From assembly GCF_042477335.2 (NCBI RefSeq), contig NC_091247.1, forward strand, positions 224,650,001 to 224,714,000: a DNA stretch of 64,000 nucleotides, written 5' to 3'. Below, one piece after another: positions 10,111 through 22,047 of this stretch (the stretch's first letter is position 1; every line of letters begins with the position of its first letter). Origin of the DNA: Ovis canadensis (taxonomy: Eukaryota; Chordata; Mammalia; Artiodactyla; Bovidae). The translations under genes and the position numbers were made by a program. The notes beneath the pieces were generated by a model. That model did not search any database. It had not been told where the DNA came from and saw nothing but the letters and a program-made list of their open reading frames with translations.

Positions 10111-11134
10111 GCTCAGCCCAGAGCCCCCGGAACAGGCTTCTGCAGGGCTTGAGGTGGGTCTGCGGGCGCGGGGGTTGGGCTGCCAGGTGGAGAGGTGCCA
10201 GCGGCTTGAGAGGCAGGGAAAGGAGGTCTGCAACCCTTGCACTGTCCTGGATGGGACTTGCGCTGGAATGGGGGCTAGAAAATTCCTTATAGGTCATCTG
10301 GTAACCCCCATCCCTACCTCGTCATTGTGCAGGGACACGCTGAAGTTCAGAGAGAGTGAGGAGTGACCCAAGGTCACACAGAAGGCCAGTGGAGGTTTTG
10401 CTTCAGCTGAGCCAGTCCTCTGAGAAGCCAGGAGGAGGTCTGGGGTCCTCAGTTGCCCCAGAATGCCTGGGATTTTCTTCACAGGGCTGGAGAGGGTGGG
10501 AGACCCAGACCACTGCTCCACGGGCCCACAGCACTGCGGCTGAAACAGCTCCTGCTCTGTCCAAGTCCCCCATCCTCATGTTTAAGCTCAAAGGAGCCTG
10601 GGGTCCTGGGTGGGCCAGGGGAGGGGGCCTGAACCTCTCGGCCTCAGTCAGGCTGGTTTGGACCAGCCTTCCTGCTCGTAGATCCCCTTCTCCACCTCCC
10701 CCAAACCCAGGCCACACCAGCAATTCAGAACCCTCTCTTTGGCTCTCCAGAAAGGCAGATGGTTAGGAGAACAGGCTCTAGGCCGACTCTGGGCCATTAG
10801 CACACTCTTCATTTTATTCCTCGGTGAAGAGAATAGGGCACCTTGAGCCACTGCGGTTCAGAGCAGCCAGTGGGGACCCTAGAGGGCACGGGAGGGCTTC
10901 CAGATGGATGCAGGATTGGGGAGCAGCACCTCTCCCCCCCCGGGGTCACAGCCCTCCTCGGAGACCCACCCGGCAGTGGAGGGACAAGAGGGCTGGAGTC
11001 TGGAGACCAAGGTCTGAGAACCTGGGGCTTCTCAGGCAGCCCTGGAGGCCATTCTTCCCTCCCTAGAAGACAAGGTGGGCCTTCACTCATTTCGCTCAGT
11101 TCAGGTGTCTTTCCCCATGAAGCCTCAGGACATC

Positions 11135-11280
11135 GCTGGGGGACTGGAGTCCAACTCCATCACGTCTCAGCTGGGTAACTCAGGGCAAGTTAGCGGGCTT
11201 CTCCAGTCCCAGTTTCTTCATCTATAAAATGTGGACAATGATACTTACCCCAGAGACCTGTTGTAAGGTCTGTGACTCCA
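11135..11280 (+). repeat. MIR SINE remnant
   Basis: CAGCTGGGTAACTCAGGGCA, AGTTTCTTCATCTATAAAAT and ATACTTACCCCAGAGACCTG follow the MIR sequence. Confidence 0.6.
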
Positions 11281-11696
11281 TTCTGACCGTGTTCTCCCTG
11301 CCTGGCAGGCAGAGGTGGGGCTCCTCACCCTACCCCTTTCTCACACCTCAGGAGCCATTCAAAGGTGGATTAAATGGGTCCTGATTTGTCCCATGTCTGG
11401 AGAAGATAATCTGTGGTGTGGCTTTTGAAGTATGGATAGGAGTTTGCCAGATGAACATGAACACAAAGGACATTCCAGGAAAATGAAAGCACACACAGAG
11501 ATGGAGACTGGATAACAAGCAGGCACACGCACCTGACTGACAAGTGGTTCCCTCTGGTGGTGTGGCATGCAGATGAGGTTGGCATGGTTGGCAGAGAGCA
11601 GGGGCGGTCCACTCTAAGGAGCTGGATACATGTAACACTTGTGAATCACCTTAAACCTGCCAGCTTCCGTTTCCTGCTCTCCCCACCTCTGGTGCC

Positions 11697-12005
11697 CTGG
11701 AAATAACATCAGCTAGTATTCATCGAGTGCTGATTCTGCACCAGGCAGCATGATGCTAAAGGAACTTTAGGCATTGTCTTGTTAAACATTCACAGAGACC
11801 TTAAGAAGTGGGTCCTACTTCTATGCCCATTTTACAGGTAAGAAAACCGAGGCTCAGCGAATAAGAACAAAGTGCTATGTAGCACTCAGTAAGCGTCAGG
11901 CACTGGTTCTTAGCACTTTATATAAATTATCTCTTGCAACAGTCACAACAGCCCTATAATTTCCCATTTTTACGGACATGGAAATCAAGGCTCTTCTTTG
12001 GGGGC
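11697..12005 (-). repeat. Two adjacent antisense MIR remnants
   Basis: Both pieces carry the antisense MIR signature: TTTTACAGGTAAGAAAACCG and GCTCAGCG in the first, TTATCTCTTGCAACAGTCAC and TTTACGGACATGGAAATC in the second. Edges are approximate. Confidence 0.55.
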
Positions 12006-12705
12006 TGCTGCCTGTGTCCACTCTCTTATAATTATGACATGGGGCATGGGCCTGAATGTGGGAGCCTGTGCAGACCTTGTTGATATCAACGAGGTCCCCT
12101 GGGGATGGGTGGCTGTTCACCACGCTTTCACCAGGCGACACCTGGCCAGGATGTGAGGGTGGCTGGGGACCCACTCATCTGTGAGGGGGTTGGCAAGTGG
12201 CAGCCTCTGCAGACACCCAGTCAGAGCCGGGAGAGGGGGCTAGGAGGAGGACCGCCCGAGTCGTCCTTTACTGAGAGCTCTGAGAGGTCAGTCACCTCAC
12301 CCCGTCCCCTCAAGTCTCTGGTAGTTGTCCCCCCTTCTACTCGGGGCAATGCTGAGGCCCGGAGTGGTTAGGCAACGGGCCTGAGGCCACACGTTCTGTT
12401 GAGGGACTGAGCCACATTGGGCCCTCCCCTATAGGCTTCCTTGTAGGGGGGTGAGTAGGAGCTCGGTGGGCCCCTGGGTGGGCCCCTGGGTGGGGAGCTG
12501 TGTGCCTGCTCAGGGGCCAGGGTGCTGAGTCACTGCCCTCCACTCTCCGGGTGTCGGTCTCCCCACCCGCGAGGTGATGCTCTGGCCGCCCGGCTCCGTG
12601 AAGACCGCGGGTGCCTCCTCCGGGAGGGAAGGTGGATGGGAGGATGGACGAACCGCCCCTCTGCTGGTTCTCACCGACCGTGTCTCAGCAGCCAAGGCCG
12701 CCGCG

Positions 12706-12912
12706 ATGCCGCACTTCCTGGACTGGTTCGTGCCTGTTTACCTGTTCATCTCTGTGCTCATCCTGGTGGGCTTCGGAGCCTGCATCTACTACTTCGAGCC
12801 CGGCTTGCAGGAAGCGCACAAGTGGCGCATGCAGCGCCCCCTGGTGGACCGCGACTTCCGCAAGACGCTGATGGTCCGCGACAACCTGGCCTTTGGGGGC
12901 CCCGAGGTCTGA
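12706..12912 (+). CDS. SMIM45: SMIM45, small integral membrane protein 45 (68 residues)
   Basis: This is a single-exon coding region for a 68-residue protein starting MPHFLDWFVPVYLFISVLIL and ending DNLAFGGPEV. It matches my recollection of human SMIM45 almost residue for residue. Residues ~8-30 form one hydrophobic membrane span. The C-terminal half is charged (HKWRMQRPLVDRDFRKT). The molecular function is not established. The ATG at 12706 has a strong GCCGCCGCG Kozak context. The frame stays open upstream to 12574, but a likely splice acceptor (GTGTCTCAG, AG at 12687-12688) lies 17 bases before the ATG, so the upstream part is probably intron. Position between CENPM and SEPTIN3 matches human 22q13.2. 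The human locus has been reported to encode a second, primate-derived protein; I did not find a counterpart. Confidence 0.95.
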   Translation: MPHFLDWFVPVYLFISVLILVGFGACIYYFEPGLQEAHKWRMQRPLVDRDFRKTLMVRDNLAFGGPEV

Positions 12913-13885
12913 GCTGCCCTGTGCTGGTGGCCGTGGGGGGTGCCCTCTCCCTCGCCACCCAGCCTGGAGACCCTGGGGCAGAGGGAGGCCACCCCTGGTC
13001 CTCCAGGCGATCGCTCTGCAGCCTGGCTGAGCAGTGCCTTGAGATGTCGCTGCTGCTGATGGCCCCGGGCTTGCTCTCCAGGTTAAGCTGGCTCACCCCA
13101 CACCTGCCCTCCCCAGCTCTGTGGACACCGTCCTGCCCGCCCCCCCCCCCCCCCCAGTGCCTTTGTGCTGCCGGCGCTCCTGGCCCTCCACCCAGAGCCA
13201 GGCACTCTGCCTGTCCTGAGCCTCCAGGTCTCCCACATCCCTTCTGGATCCTGGGTGACATTCGGCTCCCCACTCCAGCCAATGGTCTCGACCCTGCAGC
13301 TCCACGGGCCAGGCTTCAAGGCTGATGCAAGGAAAGGGCCCCCTTTGGAGGGAAGTCAGCTTAGGCCAGCCCAGCTCTAACACTCTGGACCCAAACTTAG
13401 CATGGATGAGTGTGTGTGATGGTGCGTGCCAGGGGCAAGACCATAGAGGAAGGAGGTGTGTGTATGTGTGTGTGGGTGTGATAGAGGGAGAGAAAGTTTG
13501 GGAGGAGTGAGCAGCCTTGGAGACAGCAGGGTGTGGGGGAGAAGCATGTATGTGTGAGAGGGAGAGGGGGGACCCAGGCAGGATGGGAAGTGGGGGACGG
13601 AGTGAGTTCCATGGGCATTATGGGGGCCACCAGCAGCAGTTCCCGCCCCCTCCCTTGGCTGGACTCCCCCCTTTCTCTCCTTTCCCAAGACTGAGGCTGC
13701 TGGCAGGAGCCCTGCCTTCTCTCCTGGTTCTGTGCTGTTCCCCTCAAGCCCACCTGGGAACCCCCTCCTATGTGGAGCACCACCCTTTTTTTTGGACATC
13801 TATTGGCCACCTGCCTCACTCCCCTCCTCTGGGGCTTCCACCTTAATTTATTGCAATAATAAAGACTCCATGACTATCTCAGCAG
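12913..13885 (+). other. SMIM45: SMIM45 3' UTR
   Basis: Single-copy DNA runs from the stop codon to a canonical AATAAA at 13858-13863. It contains a C-homopolymer of about 20 at 13138-13156 and GT-rich patches at 13450-13480. The real cleavage site is probably 10-25 bases after the signal. The several overlapping open frames here are chance GC-rich frames. Confidence 0.65.
13858..13863 (+). terminator. Polyadenylation signal AATAAA, SMIM45
   Basis: This is the first canonical AATAAA after the SMIM45 stop. It lies just before a SINE begins at 13960. Confidence 0.65.
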
Positions 13886-13959
13886 GACTGTCTCCTTTCC
13901 TAAAAGTAGGGTCATGTCTATCATCTCACCGGGTCCTCATAAAAAACATGATAGTTCAG

Positions 13960-14303
13960 GGACTTCCCTGGTGGTGCAGTGGATAAGAATCCTCCTGCCA
14001 ATGCAGAGTACACGAGTTCAATCCTTGGTCTGGGAAGATCCCACGTGCCATAGAGGAACTAAGTCCATGCACCACAAAGTCTGAGCCCATAGAGCCTGTG
14101 AGCCACAGCTACTGAGCCTGAGTGCTGCAACTACTGATGCCCGCGTGCCCAGAGTCTGTGCCCTGAAACAAGAGAAGCCCCCACAGTGAGGAGCCCAAGA
14201 ACCACAACAAAGAGTAGCCCCCAGTCGCGGCAGCTAGAGAAAGCTCGTGCCCAGCAATGAAGACCCGGTGCAACCAGAAACAAACACAAACAAACAAAAA
14301 AAC
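13960..14303 (+). repeat. tRNA-derived SINE, long CHR/BTSINE-like form
   Basis: The copy begins GGGACTTCCCTGGTGGTGCA. It ends in AACAAACACAAACAAACAAA. Confidence 0.85.
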
Positions 14304-14368
14304 CCCACGATTGTTCACTATCCCCCATTTGGGGGATGGGAACCGAATCGCCAAAAGGAAAGAGCAGT

Positions 14369-14560
14369 TTCTCAGTGGGTGCACTGTTGACTCTTTGGAT
14401 GAGATCATCCTTAGCTGTGGGAGGTTGTCCTGCGCGTGGTAGGGTGGTGAGCACCTCTGGGCTCCATGCACTAGAAACCAGCAGCCCTGTGCCCTCCCCT
14501 GACCCAGGACAACCAAAAATGCTAACTGGAATCCCCAGGGGTAGAGAACCAGTGAGGATA
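14369..14560 (+). mobile_element. MER5A (hAT-Charlie non-autonomous DNA transposon)
   Basis: GGGTGCACTGTTGACTCTTT, TGTGGGAGGTTGTCCTGCGC, GACAACCAAAAATGCTAACT and GAGAACCAGTG follow the MER5A sequence in order. Confidence 0.75.
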
Positions 14561-14929
14561 TAAATCCAGGCACAGAGATGCAAAACAACACAGCCTGATA
14601 CCAAATAGAACGTCCTTTCCTTCTCACGGTTCTTTCCTATGGAGGTTATCCAGACTGGTCTGGTGGCTAGGTCCATGCAGTGTTCAGGGACCCGAGTTGC
14701 TCCTCTCTTGCAGAAGGGATGTTGTCGGTTGGTGCCCCCCACCCCCAGGGGGCTCTTCTGCATCCTGAGGAGCAGGGTGGAGGGAGGGTGGAAGGCTTGA
14801 GGGACACTGTGGCTGGCTGGACCCTTACTTCACTTTACACCTCACTGGCCAATACTTAGTCACATGGGTACTCCTAGCTGCAAGGAGGCTGAAAAGAACT
14901 ATATGTCCATTAAAAAAGCCCCTCCTTTG

Positions 14930-15172
14930 GAATTTTGGTTCAACATGTACACACTGCTATGTTTAAAATGGATAACCAACAAGGTCCTACTGAATAGCAC
15001 ATGCAGCCCTGCTCAGTGTTATGTGCCAGCCTGGATGGCAGGGGAGTTTGGGGGAGAATGGATTTGTGCATTAATATATGTATGGCCAACTCCCTTCATT
15101 GTCCACCTGAAACTATCAGAGCACTGTTAACTGGCTAAACTCCAATATAAACTAAAAAGATAAAATAAATCC
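14930..15172 (+). mobile_element. Ruminant L1 3' end, sense
   Basis: AAGGTCCTACTGAATAGCAC, CCAGCCTGGATGGCAGGGGA, TTCATTGTCCACCTGAAACT and CTCCAATATAAACTAAAAAG are the sense artiodactyl L1 3' UTR. Confidence 0.8.
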
Positions 15173-15214
15173 TCCCTCCTTGAAAGGGGGAGAGCACATG
15201 GAGGCAGCTGGCAT

Positions 15215-15359
15215 TCTGTCTTTTCTTTTAAATTTTTGGCTACACCCTGCAGGATCTGGGATCCTGCAGCCAGGGATCTTAGTTCCCTAACTAGGGATTG
15301 AACCCATGCTCCCCGCATTGGAAGGCAGAATCTTAACCACTGAACCATCAGGGAATCCC
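15215..15359 (-). repeat. CHR-type tRNA SINE, antisense
   Basis: TTTTTGGCTACACCCTGCAG begins it, and ACTGAACCATCAGGGAATCC ends it. Confidence 0.85.
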
Positions 15360-15369
15360 TGCCATTCAA

Positions 15370-16885
15370 TTTTCATAGGGATTTGCCAAGGGCACAGGGC
15401 AAGGGGCTGAGATTTGGACTGGATCTCCTTATCCCAGGCCCAGGCTTGCTCATAAACAAGCCCCATCTTAGGAGTCAGCCAGGACAAAAGCTATCTTCTC
15501 TCAGCTCGAGGAGTGGGGCTACCCTCCTCCCTGGAGCGAACCCGGGAATCGCAGGGGCTGTCTTGCAGAACCAGGTTAGAGCTAGGTAAGAGAGGCACCA
15601 GTGCTGGGCACCTCTCCTGTCGCAACCCGGCCTGGCTCTGTTGTTTCTGAGTCTCACCGCCCTGACCTCCGTCTGACCCAGCAAAGCGTTCTGTAGCTTT
15701 CAGAGATTCTCCCAGACTACCGCCCGACTCCTGCAGCCACGAGGCACCAAACTGAAAACAGCTGCTCCTGGACTCAGCCTTGGCTGGACCCTGGGGCTCA
15801 AGGATGTCATCAGTGCTCCATCAAGCCATCCTTCCCTCTCCCCGTCTCACTCAGCCCTGCGGGCTTCATCCAGGTGGATTTTTCTTCTCCATGAGGCGCT
15901 CAGTTGCCCAGACAGTCCCAGGTTCACACAGCCCTAGGGCCTTGATTTCAGGAAGGAGCACATGTCATGTTCAAGCAAAAAGTTCCCATGAGCCCCTAGC
16001 TCTTGAGCTCAGGGGATGGGTACGCTGATCACCAGGCAGCTCTGGCTCCAGACACAGGGGACGGGGCTGGAGTGACTCTGCTGATCTCGTGGTCTGAGGG
16101 GGTAGGTTGCAGCTGTTACCTAAGGGAAGAGGGGGAGGGGAGGGGAAAGGGAAGGGTGGTTGGGTGAAAACCAAGAGGGACTGAGACTGCTGCTTTACGG
16201 AGGCGGATACAAGGGTGAAGAGAAGTGAACCAGGGTGACCAGGGGGTTACCAGCGCCTGGATTTGAGACTGGGAGTCTGGGATGGGGAGGAGGGACAGAA
16301 ACCCTCCTCCAGAGTTTGGTGGGTATGTGAGTTGGGCTCTCTGTACAGACTTTCAGGCATGCAGGGCGTGGCAGAGGTAGGTGAGCAGGTGAGTGTGTTC
16401 TGTAGGGACCCACTGGAGGGCAGGGCCCTTCCAGTGTCTTCCATCACCCAACACCAGAATGAGGGGGGAACCAACACCACCCACACCACCCACTCGGTAG
16501 CCAGTTCCACACGCCTCAGTGTCTCGGGCAGCGCCAGCCCCGATGTGTTTTGCGCTCTCTTCCTCTCGAGGGGGCAGGAGGGGGCGGGTAATGAACTTCT
16601 TACTTTACAAGGCTGAGTGGGTAGAGGTGTGAGGCATGAGGGAGGGGGCTGGGAGGCCAGGACTAGGAGCTGGGTGCTGCCCCAGTTTATCAGGAAAGTG
16701 GAAAGTGCCCTAGCAGAAGCTACATGCATGAGTTAGGACCAGTGATTGCCAGGGACAGAAAAATCCCGACTTGGGTAAGAAGGGGAAAGTTATCACAAAG
16801 ACACTGGGGTGGTCCAGCCCTGTAGGACAGGATAGTGGCAGGGACTCAGGACAGCTAGACCAGGCATTCCCTCTTAGGACTCTCT
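15370..16885. other. Single-copy intergenic DNA, no gene seen
   Basis: About 1.5 kb of GC-moderate DNA without recognisable repeats. It includes purine-rich runs near 16120-16170. None of the short open frames resembles a protein family or has convincing splice sites. Confidence 0.5.
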
Positions 16886-16889
16886 TTCA

Positions 16890-17014
16890 AATCTTTTTTT
16901 TTTTGGCTACATCACATGACCTGTGGGATCCTAGTTCCGTAACCAGGAATCGAACCCATGTCCCCTGCAGTGGAAGTATGGAGTCTTAATCACTGGGCCT
17001 CCAGGGAAGTCCCC
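16890..17014 (-). repeat. CHR-type tRNA SINE, antisense
   Basis: A poly-T run then GGCTACATCACATGACCTGT, ending GGGCCTCCAGGGAAGTCCC. Confidence 0.85.
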
Positions 17015-17170
17015 TCAAACCATTTTTCATTCCTGTTTCTGTATACCCATTTCACTAACCACCCCTGCTGCCCCCATCATGGAAAATGCAGTAGCCAACT
17101 GCTGGCAAATTTTATGTCTCACAGCTCCAGGCACTGGAGAGAGAGTTACCCATCCCTCGCTCTGGCTGCA

Positions 17171-17342
17171 GGGCTTCCCAGGTGGCGCTAGTGGTAAAGA
17201 ACCTGCCTGCCAAAGCAGGAGACATAAGAGGTGCAGGTTTGATCCCGGGATGGGGAAGACCCCCTGGAGAAAGAAATGGCAACGCACTCCAGTATGCTTG
17301 CCTGGAGAATCCCATGGACAGAAGAGCCTGGCGGGCTGCAAC
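17171..17342 (+). repeat. Bov-tA SINE, 3' truncated
   Basis: GGGCTTCCCAGGTGGCGCTA to GAGCCTGGCGGGCTGCAAC. Confidence 0.9.
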
Positions 17343-17789
17343 AACTTTGCATGCACGCACATACTCTCTGGCTGCAAGCACAGATATCTCAGGGGAAGGA
17401 TTCACGGCTCAGCCTAGCTCAGACGCCCATTTTAAACTCCGCTCGAGGCTGGGGCAGGGTCCTCTGTAAGGTCCAGCTTGGATCAGGGTCCTCTGGGCCA
17501 GCCCACGTGATCTGGGCTCAGGTCCTCCCAGGACCTGACCCCGACTCCCGTGTGTCACGTCTCTCGGGATGTTACGGAAGGAAGTCAGGGCTCAGAAGGA
17601 ATGACGAAAATTTCTCCCCACCCCTAGTCCAGACCCGTCAGACAGTCCCACCTGGATTATTAGGCTTAACTGGCTGAGTCAGGGAAGGCCTCAGACTAGA
17701 TCTGGCCTGCAGCCAAGTTTGAACAAATGCAAATTAATTGGCAACCTTTTTAAGTCAGGAGATTTCACATGAAAGTCTTTTTCTGACTC

Positions 17790-17921
17790 CTCTTTCTTTT
17801 TTTTTTTTTAAGCTGCACCACACTGCTTGCAGGATATTTGTTCCCTGACCGGGGATCGACCCCATGCCTCCTACGTGGGTGGAAGCATGTAGTCCCAACC
17901 ACTGCACTGCCAGAAAATCCC
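17790..17921 (-). repeat. CHR-type tRNA SINE, antisense
   Basis: A poly-T run then AAGCTGCACCACACTGCTTG, ending ACTGCCAGAAAATCCCG. Confidence 0.8.
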
Positions 17922-18254
17922 GATTCCTCTTTAAAAATAAAAATTCTGGCCATACTGGATCTAAAGTGTGAAGGTGTTCAAGGTTACGAGCTTCACAGCC
18001 TCAGCGGGGTTGCGGGGGTAGTGAAATGGGTGTACAGAAACAGGGGGAGGTTGACTGTGACCCTACCCGAGGCCTGAGCAGGGGCCGGTCTTCTTCACAG
18101 TGAGGCTGGCTGTATCCACGAGTCTTGGCAGAATCTACCATCCCAGGTTGCCAAGGAGACTGAAGCTGAGAGGGTAGGGGATTTACCCAAGCCTTCTGCT
18201 CTTAAGCCTGGATCCTTTCCCAGTGCTCTCCCCAGGGCTTATCACATTAATATT

Positions 18255-18930
18255 TATTTACTTAGTCTTTATTTTTTTATTGGAGGACAATTGCTTTACA
18301 ATGTGTTGGTTTTTGCCATACATCAATGAGAATCAGCCATCATTATGTGTGTGTATATATATATATCCCCTCCCTCTTTTTGTCGTCATTCAGTCATTAA
18401 GTTATGTCCAACTCTTTGTGATCCCATGAACTGCAACACGTTGGCTTCCCCGTCCTTCACTATCTCCCAAAGTGTGCGCAAATTCATGTCCATTGAGTCA
18501 GTGATGCTATCCAACCATCTCATCCTCTGCCGCCCCCTTCTCCCCTTGCCCTCAATCTTCCCCAGCATCAGGGTCTTTGCCAATGAGTCGGCTCTTCGCA
18601 TCAGGTGGCCAAAGTATTGGCGCTTCAGCTTCAGTCCTCCCAATGATCATTCCGCCCCTCTAGGTCATCCCAGAGCACCAGGCTGGGCTCCGCGTGCTAG
18701 ACAGCAGCTTCCTGCCGCTTACTGATTCCATACGTGGTAGTGTACAGATGTCAAGGCTATTTTCTCAGTCTGTCCCCCCCTCTCCTTCCCCTGCTGCGTC
18801 CATCAGTCCGCTCTCTACATCTGCATCTCCGTGTCTTCTCTGTAACCAGCTTCATCAGTACTATTTTTCTAGATTCCATGCATATGCAAATATTTATTTA
18901 TATGTGCTCTTCCCATAAAGGACCTAAGAA
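18255..18930 (-). mobile_element. Ruminant L1 3' region, antisense, split by BovB
   Basis: The left part (TTATTGGAGGACAATTGCTT to CCCCTCCCTC) and right part (CCGCCCCTCTAGGTCATCCC to TCTAGATTCCATGCATATGC) are consecutive pieces of the antisense L1. A BovB fragment separates them. Confidence 0.75.
18379..18648 (-). mobile_element. BovB LINE 3' fragment inside the L1
   Basis: GTCGTCATTCAGTCATTAAG, CCATGAACTGCAACACG and GTGGCCAAAGTATTGGCGCT are the antisense BovB 3' end. Confidence 0.85.
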
Positions 18931-18974
18931 GTTTCAGTGGAAGGAGACACATACATGGGGGTGAGAAGGCAATA

Positions 18975-19000
18975 TTCTGACTCTGACTCTGACTCTGACT
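18975..19000. repeat. (TCTGAC)n microsatellite, four units
   Basis: Four tandem CTGACT hexamers form a short, probably recent slippage array. Confidence 0.85.
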
Positions 19001-19367
19001 CCTGCTGTGTTATTGCTGCTTGTCTCTGAGCTTCCTGGCAGCCAGAGGGGAAGAGGAAACACAAAGAGCTCATTTTATTCCCATTAGGTGATAGAAGGGA
19101 AGGGTCAACCCTTAATGAAAGACAAGTTATCTGGTTCTAAATACTAAGAAGAAATGTCTCAAATGGGATGTTAAGAGCAACACTGTAGACGGCACCTTCA
19201 GCATCATTTTTAGGAGGCTGACCCAGAGGGCAGAGGTCACAGAAACAGGCCAGTGTCCATGGAGGCAGATTTTCCCATCTGCCAGGGCTTACCAGGGAGC
19301 AACTTGATGTGAGGGCCCGATAATAGTAAATCCTATAAAGCTGTTCATTTAAATCGCGTTCTTAGGG

Positions 19368-19588
19368 GGATTTCCCTGGTGGTCCAGTGGTTAAGAATCC
19401 GCCTGCCAGTGCAGGGGACCAGGCCCAAGCCCTGGCCGGCGCTCCAGAGTCTGCTCTGCAGCAGGAGAAACCGCTGCAGCAAGAAGCCTGCACCCTGCAG
19501 TGAAGGGAGTCCCCGCTCACCGCGCGTAGAGAAAACCCACGCACAGCGACCGAGACCCAGTGCGGCCAAAAATAAAGAAAGAAAAATC
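19368..19588 (+). repeat. CHR-type tRNA SINE
   Basis: GGGATTTCCCTGGTGGTCCA begins it, and GTGCGGCCAAAAATAAAGAA ends it. From 19590 to 21110 I see single-copy DNA with possible MIR traces (for example CAGTGCCTGGCATTGTGCTC near 19709) and no gene. Confidence 0.85.
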
Positions 19589-21138
19589 AGTCGCATTCTG
19601 GGGGGCAAGTTTCCTGTTCTCAGACACACGACTGAATTCACCAAGCATTTCCGTGTACCAGGCACAGAGATTTCATAGATGATTAAAGCTCAGAGGAATG
19701 CCCCCTGCCAGTGCCTGGCATTGTGCTCAGCTCACGTCAGGTTCTTGTCGCGCCCTGGCTGTTTGTATACCGCTCCTGCCCTGCCTGCCTCACTGGGTTG
19801 TGGCAAATGTCAAAGGAGACAGTTGGCAAGAAAGCAGTGTATGAATGGTATGCAGAATACAGCTCTTCTCCTGAACCCTGCAGAGGCGTGTCACACACCT
19901 GCTCCTGGCACCAAGAATTCAAAGACAAAGAAGAGATAATCTCCCAATCAAAGGAACTCCCAGACTGGAGGGCCAGATGGATATGTGAACAGATAACAAC
20001 TGTAATTGTAGCAAGAGAAGGATGTGTAAGAAACTGAAAAGAGAATTGAATCCCAGGAAGGGGTTTATCAAGGAGGATATGACTGCTGATGTGGGTTTTG
20101 AAGGCTGAATAAGAGTTTTCCCTGTAAAGAGAAGAGGAGCTGGCAAGCGCAAAGCCATGGAGGTTAGGGAGGACCCAGTCCTTTTTGAGGATTGTGAGGG
20201 GTGTCACGTGGTCCCAGCACAGAATACCAGTGCCTTAAGTGGTGGGAGAGGAGCCTGAACAAGCCAAAAGTTGTGTTTCAAGTAAGGCTTAGGTCCAGGG
20301 GGAGAACCTGATCACTCTCTAGTTGCCACCTCCTCCAGGAAGCCTTCCCTGACCCCACCAGCAGCTTTCCCTGTTTTGGCCCCAGTCTTGTGCTGTGATT
20401 TTGGGCACATGTCTGTGGAGAGCTGGCATGAGGCATCATGCTTGTTGGATGAATGGCACCTGTCTCTCTGTCTTGCCAGAGACAGCCCAGCTGCTGAGAG
20501 ACAAAGAGTTTAGAGAGGCTTGGAGGCTTCTTGGAGGTCAGGTTGTTATGCAGGTTTTAAAAGTAAGGGAGGTTTTGAAGAGCCCTGGGAGCTCTCCTTT
20601 CCCACCATCTGATTGCTGTCAGGAAATGGTGGGTGTGACTGGGCTGGGCCCAGGACAGGAGGCGGGAATGTGCAGGGTCCCAGCGTAGGCTTGGCTGCAA
20701 TGTTCGGACTCTGGCCCCGGGGGAAGGCATAGGCTGCTCATTGTTCTACCCCCTCGCTCTCCACTCGGACTGAACGAGCCGGCCTTGGGAAGGTTTGAGG
20801 GACCAGCTTTGGGAGGAGGGTGGCAACTACCCCCACCCCCCACCCCACAAAAGATCATCACACGGTCAGCCAGCATCCTTACCAAGAACCCTGGGAACAC
20901 AAAGCCCCTTCTCCTACACCCCATCAAGTGAAGGACGCAGGGCTCAGAGTTTGGAGCCCTGGAGATGTGGGTGTCCAGCTACTCGTTCATTGGGTAAAGC
21001 CTGGCAAGTCCACTACCCTCTCTGTATCTGCAGCTGTAAACGACTGGAATTGATGCAGAGGTCCCTGGAAAACACAAGGGTAAATAAAAGAAGAAATCAG
21101 AATTATGAGCAATTATTTCCTTTTTTTTTTTTTTTTTC

Positions 21139-21414
21139 AGAGAAGGCAATGGCACCCCACTCCAGTACTCTTTCATGGAAAATCCCATGGATGGAGGAGC
21201 CTGGTAGGCTGCAGTCCATGGGGTCGCTAAGAGTCCGACACGACTGAGCGACTTCATTCTCACTTTTCACTTTCACACATTGGAGAAGGAAATGGCAACG
21301 CACTCCAGTGTTCTTGCCTTGAAAATCCCAGGGACGGGGGAGCCTAATGGGCTGCCATCTATGGGGTCGCACAGAGTCGGACACAACTGAAGCGATTTAG
21401 CAGCAGCAGCAGCA
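21139..21414 (+). repeat. BOV-A2 SINE (dimer)
   Basis: Two BovA units lie in tandem, each with a GGCAATGGC or GGCAACGC core and CGACTGAGCG or ACTGAAGCG end. A short TTCACTTTCA linker joins them and an AGCAGCAGCAGC tail follows. A T17 run precedes the copy. Confidence 0.9.
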
Positions 21415-21494
21415 TTTCCTTTTTTAAAGAGGTTTTTTTTTTTTTTGATGTAAACTGTTTTGTGAAGTCTTTACTTTGTTATAATATTGTTTCC

Positions 21495-21617
21495 GTTTTA
21501 TGTTTTGGTTTTTTGGCCACAAGGCACATGGGATCTTAGCTCCTCAGTCGGGCATTAAACCCACACCCCTTGCACGGGAAGGTGAGGTCTTAACCACTAG
21601 ACCACCAGGGAAGTCCC
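21495..21617 (-). repeat. CHR-type tRNA SINE, antisense
   Basis: TTTTTTGGCCACAAGGCACA begins it, and GACCACCAGGGAAGTCCCC ends it. Confidence 0.85.
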
Positions 21618-21649
21618 CAAGACAGTCATTTCAGTGGCAGAGGCCTGAA

Positions 21650-22047
21650 TTCACTGTATGATGGTTAATGCATTGGCATCTCTCACTGCATCCTCACAGC
21701 CGTGCGTGTGGGCCAGTTCTGTTCAGTTCTTGCACACGGTAGGGTTAATCTCCTTGCTTCCTTGTGATGGCTGGGACAATTCGACTAGTTCTTGCCAGTG
21801 AGTCGTGATTGGAAAAGTCCAGGCCAATGCATTTCATAGCTAGTGCATGCCTCACCAGTGTCTCCTGCCTTCTGCCTCAATGACTAGCCCAGCTCCAGAA
21901 GGTGGCTGCTCCATCAGACATCGAGCAGAGCCAAACGGCAGTGGACACGAGGCATGAATCAGAAACAAGCATTCCATATTACAAGCCATTGAGATTTTGG
22001 AATTGTTTGTGACTGCGACATAATTTAACCCGTCTTGACTGATAACA
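21650..22047 (+). mobile_element. Possible old LTR remnant (MaLR/ERVL type)
   Basis: The right end (AAGCCATTGAGATTTTGG through CTTGACTGATA) resembles the end of an ancient mammalian MaLR-type solo LTR. It is a degraded fossil with no internal region seen. The family assignment is uncertain. Confidence 0.35.

Noticed and set aside
12522-13325. A 267-codon plus-strand open frame over SMIM45
   Set aside because: It overlaps the SMIM45 coding sequence in another frame. The residues are Arg/Pro/Leu-rich as expected from shifted GC-rich codons, and no family is recognisable.
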